Assembly (NCBI GenBank): GCA_019120375.1
Contig: DWVE01000011.1
Coordinates: 1 to 64,000, forward strand
Length of the DNA stretch: 64,000 nt
Direction: 5' to 3'
Source: Allofournierella_A excrementavium
Lineage (GTDB): Bacteria; Bacillota; Clostridia; Oscillospirales; Ruminococcaceae
Below, one piece after another: positions 34,200 through 41,656 of the stretch (position 1 is the stretch's first letter; the number at the start of each line of letters is the position of its first letter). The position numbers were made by a program, and so were the translations under genes. The notes under the pieces were generated by a model. The model worked only from the letters and a program-made list of their open reading frames with translations, had not been told where the DNA came from and searched no databases.

Positions 34200-35444
34200 C
34201 TGTTCGCTCCAAACCATACGTCCCCGGCAAAAAGCCCGGCCCCCCGCGCCCCGGCCGCCGCAAAACCGGCGCACCGCCGCGCCCGGCCAAAGCGGGAAAA
34301 ACGGCCCCTGCCGCCCTGGCTGGAAAAGCTGCTGGGCGCGGGCCAGCCCTCCATGGACCTGCCCTTCCTCATCCTGGTGCTGGCGCTGGTGGCCTTCGGG
34401 CTGGTGATGCTGTTCAGCGCCAGCTACGCGGTGGCCATGTACCGTCGGGGCACTCCCTACGCCTACATCCGGCCCCAGCTGCTTTTCGCGGCGGTGGGCC
34501 TCGCGGCCATGTACATCGCCAGCCGGGTGGACTACCACATCTACCACAAGCTGGCCTGGCCGGTGCTGGGGCTGGCGGTGGTGCTGCTGGTGGTGGTGCT
34601 CTTCATGCCGGAATACAACGGCTGCAAGCGGTGGATCGTGCTGCCGGTGGGCACCCTGCAGCCCAGCGAGATCGCCAAGTTCGCCGTCATCCTGGTGTTC
34701 AGCCACATCATCTCCCTCAACCACACCCGCATGAAGCGGTTCTCGGTGGGGGTGCTGCCCTTCGCCGTCATCCTGGGAGTTCTGGCGGTGCTCATGCTGC
34801 TGGAGCCGCACCTGTCCGGCACGCTGCTGCTCTTCGGCATCGGCGCGGTGCTCATGTTCGTGGGCGGCACCGGCATGCGATGGTTCGCCATGGCGGCGGG
34901 GGGCGGCATCGCGGCGGTGGCGGCGGCGCTGGTGTTCCTGCCGGACCTTGTGCCCTACGCCGCCGACCGGCTGAACAGCTGGCTGGACCCCTTCGCGGAC
35001 CCTTTGGGCGACGGCCACCAGACCATCCAGAGCCTCTACGCCATCGGCTCCGGCGGGGCCACCGGGCTGGGCCTTGGCAACAGCCGCCAGAAGTACCTCT
35101 ATGTGCCCGAGCCCCAGAACGACTTCATCTTCTCCATCGTCTGCGAGGAGCTGGGCTTCATCGGGGCCTGCCTTGTGATACTGCTGTTCGTGCTGCTGCT
35201 CTTGCGGGGCATCACCATCGCGGTGAACGCGCCGGACAAATTCGGCGCGCTGCTCACCGTGGGCTTCACGGTGCAGGTGGTGATGCAGGCGGTGCTGAAC
35301 ATGGCGGTGGTCACCAACACCATCCCCAACACCGGCATCAGCCTGCCCTTCTTCTCCTCCGGCGGCACCAGCCTGATGATGCTGCTGGGCGAGATGGGCA
35401 TCGTGCTCTCGGTCAGCCGGCAGGCGGGCCAGCAGAAATATTAG
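34200..35444 (+). CDS. SEDS peptidoglycan polymerase, FtsW/SpoVE family (copy 2), probable CTG start
   Basis: Membrane polymerase of lipid II with about ten segments; GTLQPSEIAKFAVI, PQNDFIFSIVCEELGFIG and NTIPNTGISLPFFSSGGTS match FtsW/SpoVE. The first ATG is at 34353, with no ribosome binding site. Upstream the frame is open back to a CTG at 34200, 8 bases after a perfect AAGGAGG (34185-34191), and this adds a 51-residue proline/arginine-rich cytoplasmic tail like that of copy 1. No ATG, GTG or TTG exists in frame between. I therefore call a CTG start (414 residues), with ATG 34353 (363 residues) as fallback. Partner of the PBP just upstream. Confidence 0.85.
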   Translation: MFAPNHTSPAKSPAPRAPAAAKPAHRRARPKREKRPLPPWLEKLLGAGQPSMDLPFLILVLALVAFGLVMLFSASYAVAMYRRGTPYAYIRPQLLFAAVGLAAMYIASRVDYHIYHKLAWPVLGLAVVLLVVVLFMPEYNGCKRWIVLPVGTLQPSEIAKFAVILVFSHIISLNHTRMKRFSVGVLPFAVILGVLAVLMLLEPHLSGTLLLFGIGAVLMFVGGTGMRWFAMAAGGGIAAVAAALVFLPDLVPYAADRLNSWLDPFADPLGDGHQTIQSLYAIGSGGATGLGLGNSRQKYLYVPEPQNDFIFSIVCEELGFIGACLVILLFVLLLLRGITIAVNAPDKFGALLTVGFTVQVVMQAVLNMAVVTNTIPNTGISLPFFSSGGTSLMMLLGEMGIVLSVSRQAGQQKY

Positions 35445-35477
35445 CAAATGCCCGCCGGACGTGCGCGAAAGGATTTT

Positions 35478-35500
35478 CCGCCGCCCCGGCGGGCTTTTTT
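35478..35500 (+). terminator. Intrinsic terminator after PBP-SEDS module 2
   Basis: CCGCCG, 3-base loop, CGGCGG then GC and six T (35495-35500). Confidence 0.7.
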
Positions 35501-35570
35501 CACCAAAACCGCCCCCGGAACATACAGTGGGCCATGACACAACGGAACGGCTTGAGGGGGGCGAAGGAGA

Positions 35571-36836
35571 TTGACGGAATACATGTTGATACAGGGCGGG
35601 CGCAGGCTGTCAGGAACGGTGCGCCTGCCGGCGGCGAAGAACAGCGTGCTGCCGCTTCTGGCGGCGTCGCTGCTGTGCGAAGGGGAGAGCACCCTCTCCC
35701 AGGTGCCGCGGCTTTCGGACGTGGAGCAGAGCACGGCCATCCTGACCGCGCTGGGCTGCCGCTGCCAGTGGCGGGGGCGGGGCCTTGTGGTGGACGCGGC
35801 CGGGGCGGGAGGCGGCGGCGTGCTGCCCGAGGCGGCGGTGCGGGCCATGCGCAGTTCGGTGTTCTATCTTGCGCCGGCGCTGCACCGGTGCGGGCGGGTG
35901 AGCATGCCCATGCCCGGCGGCTGCAAGCTGGGCCCGCGGCCCATCGACATCCATCTGGACGGCCTTGTGAAGATGGGCGCGAAGGTACAGTGGCAGGGCG
36001 AAAGCCTCACCGTCACCGCGCCCCAGGGGCTTTCCGGGGTGGACTACAGCCTGCGCCTGCCCAGCGTGGGGGCCACCGAAACGCTGCTGATGGCGGCGGT
36101 GCTGGCCAAAGGGGAGACGGTGCTGCGGGGCGCGGCGGCGGAGCCGGAAATAGCGGACCTGGCGGCCTTTTTGAGCGCCTGCGGGGCGGACATCCAGGGC
36201 GCGGGCACGCCGCTGGTGCGCATCCGGGGCGTGGAGGGGCTGCACGGCACGCTTCACACCCCCATCCCGGACCGCATCGTGGCGGCCACCCTGGCGGCCG
36301 CCGTGGCCAGCGCCGGGGGCCGGGTCAAACTGCTGGGCTGCCCCTGGGAGCCGCTGGCTCCCACCATGGAGATCCTCTGCCGGGCAGGCTGCACCGCCGA
36401 GCACGGCGGGAACACAGTGACGGTGAGCCGGGAGGGGCCGCTCAAGGGGGTGGGCAGGGTCTACACCGGGGTGTATCCCGCCTTCTCCACCGACGCGGCC
36501 CCCATGGTGGCGGCGGCGCTGCTCACCGCCGCCGGGCGCAGTGCCGTGGAGGACACGGTGTTCGAGAACCGCTTCGCCTGCGCCGAGGGCTTTTCCGCCC
36601 TGGGCGGAAAAGCGGTGCGCTGCGGCCGCGCGCTGGAGATAGAGGGCGTGAAGCGCCTGTCGGGCGCGCACCTCACCGCCCGGGACCTGCGGGGCGGCGC
36701 GGCGCTGGCGGTGGCGGCCCTGGCCGCCGAGGGGGAGAGCCGTCTGTTCGGCCTGGAGCACATCCGCCGGGGCTACGGCGACCTTGCCGGCACCCTGCGT
36801 TCGCTGGGGGCGGACGCGGTCTGCCGGCGGCAGTGA
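35571..36836 (+). CDS. murA: UDP-N-acetylglucosamine 1-carboxyvinyltransferase MurA
   Basis: 421-residue EPSP-synthase fold enzyme for the first committed step of peptidoglycan synthesis. AAKNSVLPLLAASLL near the start, the loop GGCKLGPRPIDIHL with the catalytic Cys (118 from the TTG start), GATETLLMAAVLA, and YPAFSTDAAPM. The cysteine means normal fosfomycin sensitivity of this enzyme. Start is TTG 35571 (GAGGGGGGCG upstream) or ATG 35583 (AAGGAG at 35564-35569); both leave the family N-terminus intact. Confidence 0.95.
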   Translation: MTEYMLIQGGRRLSGTVRLPAAKNSVLPLLAASLLCEGESTLSQVPRLSDVEQSTAILTALGCRCQWRGRGLVVDAAGAGGGGVLPEAAVRAMRSSVFYLAPALHRCGRVSMPMPGGCKLGPRPIDIHLDGLVKMGAKVQWQGESLTVTAPQGLSGVDYSLRLPSVGATETLLMAAVLAKGETVLRGAAAEPEIADLAAFLSACGADIQGAGTPLVRIRGVEGLHGTLHTPIPDRIVAATLAAAVASAGGRVKLLGCPWEPLAPTMEILCRAGCTAEHGGNTVTVSREGPLKGVGRVYTGVYPAFSTDAAPMVAAALLTAAGRSAVEDTVFENRFACAEGFSALGGKAVRCGRALEIEGVKRLSGAHLTARDLRGGAALAVAALAAEGESRLFGLEHIRRGYGDLAGTLRSLGADAVCRRQ

Positions 36837-36842
36837 AAACGG

Positions 36843-36871
36843 GCGGGACGGGCGCAGAATGCCCGTCCCGC
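36843..36871 (+). terminator. Hairpin after murA
   Basis: GCGGGACGGGC, 7-base loop, perfect complement, with only a late TTTT. Confidence 0.55.
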
Positions 36872-36955
36872 TCCGCTGTGTTTTGCCCGCTGCCGGCCAA
36901 GGCGGAAAACGGCAAACTGCGGGCAAAAAACCGCAAATTCACCAGCCCCTCCCAC

Positions 36956-36984
36956 TTGAATTTCTGCCGCCTGTCTGCTATGCT
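36956..36984 (+). promoter_or_regulatory. Promoter of ftsZ
   Basis: TTGAAT (36956-36961), 17-bp spacer, TATGCT (36979-36984), 82 bp before ftsZ. Confidence 0.75.
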
Positions 36985-37066
36985 ATTATTAGTTTTACAT
37001 TCTACGGTGGCACAGTCTGCCCCGCAGCTGGATGTGGCATAAAAACGCTTAGGGGGAAGTTGCAAG

Positions 37067-38203
37067 ATGGCTTTCATTCTCGATGAAGAGATGATGAATA
37101 TTACGAACATCAAGGTGATCGGCGTGGGCGGCGGCGGCGGAAACGCCGTGAACCGCATGGTGGCCGCCGGGCTGCAGGGCGTGGAGTTCATCGCCATGAA
37201 CACCGACCAGCAGGCCCTGCTGAACAGCAAGGCCACCCAGAAGGTGCAGATCGGCACCAAGCTGACCAAGGGCCGCGGCGCCGGCGCCGACCCCGAGATC
37301 GGCCAGCGCGCCGCCGAAGAGAGCAAGGACGAGATCGCCAACGCGCTGAAGGGCGCGCAGATGGCCTTCATCACCGCCGGCATGGGCGGCGGCACCGGCA
37401 CCGGCGCGGCCCCCGTGGTGGCCGAGGTGGCCCACGACCTGGGCATCCTCACCGTGGGCATCGTCACCAAGCCCTTCGCCTTTGAGGGCCGCCGCAAGAT
37501 GAGCCTGGCCGAGCAGGGCATCGCCGCGCTGCTGATGCATGTGGACAGCCTCATCGTCATCCCCAACGAGCGTCTGAAACTCATCAGCCAGGAAAAGATC
37601 ACCCTGATGAACGCCTTCGAGGCCGCCGACAACGTGCTGCGTCAGGGCGTGGAGAGCATCTCCAGCCTCATCAACATCCCCGCCTTCATCAACCTGGACT
37701 TCGCCGACGTGCGCAGCATCATGAAGGACGCGGGCTACGCCCACATGGGCGTGGGCAGCGCCAAGGGCGCGGGCAAGGCGGAGAACGCCGCCAAGGCCGC
37801 CATCTCCAGCCCCCTGCTGGAGACCTCCATCGCCGGGGCCCGGGGCGTCATCATCAACATCACCTCCTCGCCGGACATCGGCTTGGAAGAGGTGGAGCAG
37901 GCCTCCAGCCTCATCACCCAGTCCGCCCATCCCGACGCGAACATCATCTGGGGCACCACCTTCGACGAGAACCTGTCGGACGAACTGCGGGTCACCGTTG
38001 TGGCCACCGGCTTTGAGAACGCGCCCGCCCAGGCCGCGCCCCGCGCCACCGAGGCCTCCCCGGTGCACACCGTGCCTCAGCCGGTGTTCAGCGGCGATGC
38101 CGGCGCCGCGGCCTCCAGCGCCCCCGCCGCCGCCACCAAGAGCGAGGACGACGACGAGGATTACTTCAACCAGATCATGGGCCTGCTGAACAACCGCAGA
38201 TAA
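37067..38203 (+). CDS. ftsZ: Cell division GTPase FtsZ
   Basis: 378-residue tubulin homologue that forms the division ring. IKVIGVGGGGGNAVNRM, the tubulin signature GGGTGTG (107-113), NLDFADVRSIM, and a short variable linker (about 322-362). The usual C-terminal peptide that binds FtsA/SepF (DIPxFLR-like) is replaced by an acidic stretch and DYFNQIMGLLNNRR; ftsA is not next to it. TAGGGGGAAG precedes ATG 37067. Confidence 0.98.
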   Translation: MAFILDEEMMNITNIKVIGVGGGGGNAVNRMVAAGLQGVEFIAMNTDQQALLNSKATQKVQIGTKLTKGRGAGADPEIGQRAAEESKDEIANALKGAQMAFITAGMGGGTGTGAAPVVAEVAHDLGILTVGIVTKPFAFEGRRKMSLAEQGIAALLMHVDSLIVIPNERLKLISQEKITLMNAFEAADNVLRQGVESISSLINIPAFINLDFADVRSIMKDAGYAHMGVGSAKGAGKAENAAKAAISSPLLETSIAGARGVIINITSSPDIGLEEVEQASSLITQSAHPDANIIWGTTFDENLSDELRVTVVATGFENAPAQAAPRATEASPVHTVPQPVFSGDAGAAASSAPAAATKSEDDDEDYFNQIMGLLNNRR

Positions 38204-38237
38204 GCGGCCCGAACACTGACCGAAAGGAGGCGGCACC

Positions 38238-39215
38238 ATGGCGGACAAGCCCACCCCCGGCGAGTTCAAAACGTCTCTGATGGGCTTTCAAAAAGCCCAG
38301 GTGCTTGCCTACATCGACGAGCTGAGCGCCAAAGCGCTGGAAAGCCAGAAGCAGCAGGAGCAAGCCGCCGAGGCTCTGCGCAAGGAGCTGGAAAACGCCA
38401 AGGCGGACAACGACGTCCTTCTGGAAAAGACCAAGGAAGTGTGCGACAGGCTCACCAGCGAGGAAAAGCGCGCTGGCGAGGCCGAGAGCCGCGCCCGTGC
38501 CATCAGCGAGCAGCTGCTGCACATGGAAGAGACCGCCAACGGCTACAAGAGCCGCCTGTTCACCAAGGAGCAGGAGACGGTGGTCCTGCGGGCGGACAAT
38601 GCCCGCCTCACCGAACAGCTGGAGCAGCAGCACAAGCAGCTGGAACAGGCCCTGGCGGACCTGGAAGCCGCCCGCGCCGAAGGCGAGGAAAAAGCCCGGC
38701 AGGGCAGGGAAGAGCTGGAGCGCCAGCGCAGCGCCTTCGAAGAGGAAAAGCAGGCCGACCTGTGCCGGATGGAACAGGAGAAGGCGGACGCTCAACGCCA
38801 GATGGAACAGCAGCGGGAAGCCGTCCAGCGCGAGCTGGAACTGGAAAAAGCCCGCTTTGACCAGACCCGCCGCACCCAGCAGGAATCCGCCCGCCAAAGC
38901 GCCCAGCAGATGGCGGACACGGTGCTGCTGCTGCGCAGCCAGCTGGAACAGGTGGACCGGCAGATCGCCGAGGCCGCCGAGCGGCTGCAAAAGGCCACCG
39001 GCGCCATCTACACCGCCCTTGGCGAGACCGAGCAGAATCTGGTGACCCTGGGCGCCCAGGCCGACAGTTTCCCCAAGCCCCTGCCCGAGCAGCCCGCCCC
39101 GCCGAAAGCCCAGCCCCGCCCCGAGCGGGACAAGCGCCCGCCCCGCCGGCCCGCACGCCGCCGCACCATGAGCGAGAGCCTGCTGGACCTTTTGGAGCGC
39201 GCCTTAAAAGAATGA
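38238..39215 (+). CDS. DivIVA-like coiled-coil protein
   Basis: 325 residues. N-terminal DivIVA-like membrane-curvature motif FKTSLMGFQKAQVLAYIDEL, then continuous coiled coil (about 28-270) rich in Q/E/R/A, and a basic, proline-rich C-terminal segment ending in a short amphipathic helix (ESLLDLLERALKE). AAAGGAGG before ATG 38238. It follows ftsZ by 34 bp, consistent with a division or polar scaffold role, inferred from family and context. Confidence 0.82.
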   Translation: MADKPTPGEFKTSLMGFQKAQVLAYIDELSAKALESQKQQEQAAEALRKELENAKADNDVLLEKTKEVCDRLTSEEKRAGEAESRARAISEQLLHMEETANGYKSRLFTKEQETVVLRADNARLTEQLEQQHKQLEQALADLEAARAEGEEKARQGREELERQRSAFEEEKQADLCRMEQEKADAQRQMEQQREAVQRELELEKARFDQTRRTQQESARQSAQQMADTVLLLRSQLEQVDRQIAEAAERLQKATGAIYTALGETEQNLVTLGAQADSFPKPLPEQPAPPKAQPRPERDKRPPRRPARRRTMSESLLDLLERALKE

Positions 39216-39217
39216 GA

Positions 39218-39251
39218 AAAAGCCCCGGAAGAAGGTTCTTCCGGGGCTTTT
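39218..39251 (+). terminator. Intrinsic terminator after the DivIVA-like gene
   Basis: AAAAGCCCCGGAAGAA, 2-base loop, perfect complement, then more T. Confidence 0.92.
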
Positions 39252-39267
39252 TTGTTTGACTAAATGC

Positions 39268-39640
39268 CGCAAGCGATACAAAGCGTATATATTGCCGCCC
39301 ACCAGGGCGGCCGGGGTCCCCGCAAAAAATTTGCGTAAGCAAAGTTTTGTGGGGAAGTTGGGAGCGGCAGAATGAGCGCGCGATGATTTTTGCAAAAAAA
39401 TCGTCGCAAGCGATATGACGCTTGCGCATTGCCGCCCGCCAGGGCGGCCGGGGTCCCCGCGAAAATTTGCGCAAGCAAAGTTTTGTGGGGAAGTGAGGAG
39501 CAGCAGAATGAGCGCGCGATGATTTTTGCAAAAAAATCGTCGCAAGCGATATGACGCTTGCGTTTTGCCGCCCGCAGGGCGACTGGGGCCCCCGTGAAAG
39601 TTTGCGGAGCAAAATTTCACGGGGAGAAGGAGGAATGACG
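39268..39640. repeat. Tandem structured repeat, three units of about 137 bp
   Basis: Units begin at 39268, 39405 and 39541. Each holds a series of inverted repeats: CGCAAGCG/CGCTTGCG, GCCGCCC/GGGCGGC, a long stem CCCCGC.../...GTGGGG of about 16 bp, and GATGATTTTT/AAAAAAATCGTC. In unit 3 the long stem changes on both sides (CCCCGTGAAA with TTTCACGGGG), keeping the pairs. No credible coding frame. The units lie between the terminators of the DivIVA-like gene and the tRNA gene. Family unknown to me. Confidence 0.85.
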
Positions 39641-39652
39641 GAGCGGTATGAG

Positions 39653-39681
39653 AAAAGCCCGGTCATTTGACCGGGCTTTTT
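39653..39681. terminator. Bidirectional terminator beside the tRNA gene
   Basis: AAAAGCCCGGTCA, short loop, TGACCGGGCTTTT. On the minus strand it lies just downstream of tRNA-Gly. Confidence 0.88.
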
Positions 39682-39709
39682 GAATGGAGCGAAGTCCATT
39701 CCGACGTGG

Positions 39710-39780
39710 AGCGGGGTACGGGAGTCGAACCCGCCTGTTCGGCTTGGGAAGCCGACGCACTACCGATGTACTAACCCCGC
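39710..39780 (-). tRNA. tRNA-Gly(CCC)
   Basis: 71 nt on the minus strand. Acceptor GCGGGGT pairs with ACCCCGC, D stem GTAC/GTGC, anticodon stem TCGGC/GCCGA with loop TTCCCAA (anticodon CCC), T stem GCGGG/CCCGT with TTCGACT. CCA is not encoded. It has a consensus promoter upstream and a terminator downstream. Confidence 0.95.
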
Positions 39781-39796
39781 GGGTGAATACCTGATT

Positions 39797-39825
39797 ATTA
39801 TACCCGCTGGGCCGCAAATTGTCAA
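39797..39825 (-). promoter_or_regulatory. Consensus promoter of tRNA-Gly
   Basis: Minus strand TTGACA (39825-39820), 17-bp spacer, TATAAT (39802-39797): perfect sigma-A boxes 17 bp before the tRNA. Confidence 0.92.
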
Positions 39826-39850
39826 ATCCTTTTTCCACCCCGGCGGCCCC

Positions 39851-39879
39851 TTGCACCGGGGCGGAAAAGACAATATACT
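39851..39879 (+). promoter_or_regulatory. Promoter of the CapA-like gene
   Basis: TTGCAC (39851-39856), 17-bp spacer, TATACT (39874-39879). It is divergent from the tRNA promoter, 26 bp away. Confidence 0.8.
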
Positions 39880-39908
39880 AAAGAAAACAGTCAAAGGCGG
39901 GTGAGCCG

Positions 39909-41048
39909 ATGAAAAATCCGTTGGATGCGGTAAAAATATTTTTGGGGGTCGTGTGCGTTGCCGGGGCCTTTGCCGTGGCAGCCTTCACGCCCGGCACAGG
40001 CGGGCAGCCCACCGCCCCGTCGCCCACGCCTTCGCCAACGCCGGCCGCCAGTCCCGCGCCCTGCCCGTCGCCCACGCCTGCCCCTGAGGTGACGCTGGCC
40101 TTCACCGGCGACGTGAACTTCGCCGACGATTGGTACAATATGCTCCACTACGCCAAAACCGCCGGCGTGGAGGACTGCTTTGACCCGCTGCTGCTGGAAG
40201 AGATGCGCGGCGCGGACGTGCTCCTCTCCAACAACGAGTTCGCCTTCTCCGACCGGGGCGCCCCCATGGCGGGCAAGCAGTTCACCTTCTGCTCCCGCCC
40301 GGAAAACGTAGAACTATGGCAGCAGCTGGGGGTGGACATCGTCGGCCTTGCCAACAACCACTGCTTTGACTACGGCGCCGACGCCTTTGCCGACACCCTG
40401 ACCACCCTTTCTGACGCGGGCATCGCCTATGTTGGTGCGGGCGCGGACCTGGAGGAAGCCATGACGCCCCGCTACTTCACGGTGGACGGGCTGACCATCG
40501 GCTATGTGGCCTGCACCCGGGCGGAAAAGTACATCCTCACCCCCGAGGCAGGGGAGGACAGCCCCGGCGTGCTGCGCTGCTATGACCCGGAACTGGCGGT
40601 GCAGGTCATCGAAGAGGCCAGCAGCCAGTGCGACTATCTGGTGGTCTACGTCCACTGGGGCACCGAGTACAGCACCCAACTGGAACAGGCCCAGACCGAC
40701 CTTGCCACCCTCTTCGCCGAGGCGGGGGCGGACCTCATCGTGGGCAGCCACCCCCACATCCTGCAGGGGGCCGGCTGGCGGGGAGACGTGCCCGTGCTGT
40801 ACAGCCTGGGCAACTTCTGGTTCAACATGGAAACGGTGGACACCGCCCTGCTCACCGTCACCCTCACCGGCCCGGGGGCGGAGAACGCCACCGTCCGCCT
40901 CATCCCCTGCATCCAGACCGGCGGGCGCACCTCCGTCCTCACCGACGAGGGGGAGAAGGCCCGCATCCTGGACCATCTCAACTCCATCAGCGAGAGCGGC
41001 TGGTTCGACGCGGACGGCGTACTTCACCCGCCCGAAGAGCAGCCCTGA
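39909..41048 (+). CDS. CapA/PgsA-family extracellular metallophosphatase-like protein
   Basis: 379 residues. N-terminal membrane anchor or signal (about 9-27), a proline/threonine/serine-rich linker (about 32-58), then a calcineurin-like CapA domain: FTGDVNF, LSNNEF, GLANNHCFDYG, VYVHWGTEY and VGSHPHILQG supply the likely metal ligands. CapA/PgsA proteins take part in poly-gamma-glutamate synthesis or act on envelope polymers; no pgsB/pgsC is adjacent, so the role here is open. AAAGGCGGGTGA precedes ATG 39909. Confidence 0.85.
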   Translation: MKNPLDAVKIFLGVVCVAGAFAVAAFTPGTGGQPTAPSPTPSPTPAASPAPCPSPTPAPEVTLAFTGDVNFADDWYNMLHYAKTAGVEDCFDPLLLEEMRGADVLLSNNEFAFSDRGAPMAGKQFTFCSRPENVELWQQLGVDIVGLANNHCFDYGADAFADTLTTLSDAGIAYVGAGADLEEAMTPRYFTVDGLTIGYVACTRAEKYILTPEAGEDSPGVLRCYDPELAVQVIEEASSQCDYLVVYVHWGTEYSTQLEQAQTDLATLFAEAGADLIVGSHPHILQGAGWRGDVPVLYSLGNFWFNMETVDTALLTVTLTGPGAENATVRLIPCIQTGGRTSVLTDEGEKARILDHLNSISESGWFDADGVLHPPEEQP

Positions 41049-41070
41049 CGAAAACGCACAGGAGAACACC

Positions 41071-41562
41071 ATGGAAAAATATCTTTCCCTTCTGCGCCGG
41101 GGCGGCGCGGCCCAGGCGGCGGTCATCGACCCCAAAACCATCGTCACCGCCCCCTGGGTGGCGTTCAAATGCCAGTATGGCTGCCCTTATTACGGCAAAA
41201 ACCTCTGCTGCCCGCCCCACGCCCCCGCCTGGCGGGAGACACAGGCGATGATCGACTGCTTTGGCACCGCCATCCTGTTCTGCTGCCCCGCCATGGAGGC
41301 GGTGAATCCCCTGGCCCTGGCCGCCGCGAAAGGGCTGTTTCTGGACGGCCGTTACAAAGCCGTGGCCCTGGGCAGCGGTCCCTGCCTTTTGTGCGAGAGC
41401 TGCAACGTGGCCGAATGCCGCCACCCGGGACAGGCCATCCCCTCCATGGAGGCCTGCGGCATCGACGTGTTCGCCACCGCCCGGGCCAACGGCATGGCGG
41501 TGGAAACGCTGGCCGACAAGACCCAGCCGCAGAACTGCTTCGGCCTTCTGCTGGTGGAATGA
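41071..41562 (+). CDS. Cysteine-rich predicted metal-binding protein (DUF2284-like)
   Basis: 163 residues with about eleven cysteines. CQYGCPYYGKNLCCPPHAP (about 33-51) and CLLCESCNVAECRHP (about 104-118) look like iron-sulfur or zinc sites, as in DUF2284 proteins. ATG 41071 follows CAGGAGAA; the frame is open far upstream, but that part is the CapA-like gene read in another phase. It lies 22 bp after that gene and is probably co-transcribed. Function unknown. Confidence 0.8.
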   Translation: MEKYLSLLRRGGAAQAAVIDPKTIVTAPWVAFKCQYGCPYYGKNLCCPPHAPAWRETQAMIDCFGTAILFCCPAMEAVNPLALAAAKGLFLDGRYKAVALGSGPCLLCESCNVAECRHPGQAIPSMEACGIDVFATARANGMAVETLADKTQPQNCFGLLLVE

Positions 41563-41572
41563 CGAGAACGCT

Positions 41573-41600
41573 TTGAAACAGGCGGCAAATATGGTATAAT
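41573..41600 (+). promoter_or_regulatory. Promoter of the hydratase operon
   Basis: TTGAAA (41573-41578), 16-bp spacer, TATAAT (41595-41600), about 57 bp before the hydratase gene. Confidence 0.75.
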
Positions 41601-41656
41601 ATTCAGATAGCGACAGAAAAAGCAGCCCGGCGCGCCGGGCATAAAGGAGGCTTCCC

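Noticed and set aside
39268..39640. CRISPR array
   Set aside because: Units are about 137 bp, the whole unit is repeated with no unique spacers, and no cas genes are present.
41623..41640. Perfect palindrome GCCCGGCGCGCCGGGC as an operator or terminator
   Set aside because: It has no T-run and lies just before the hydratase ribosome binding site; such GC palindromes are expected at this base composition. No function can be supported.
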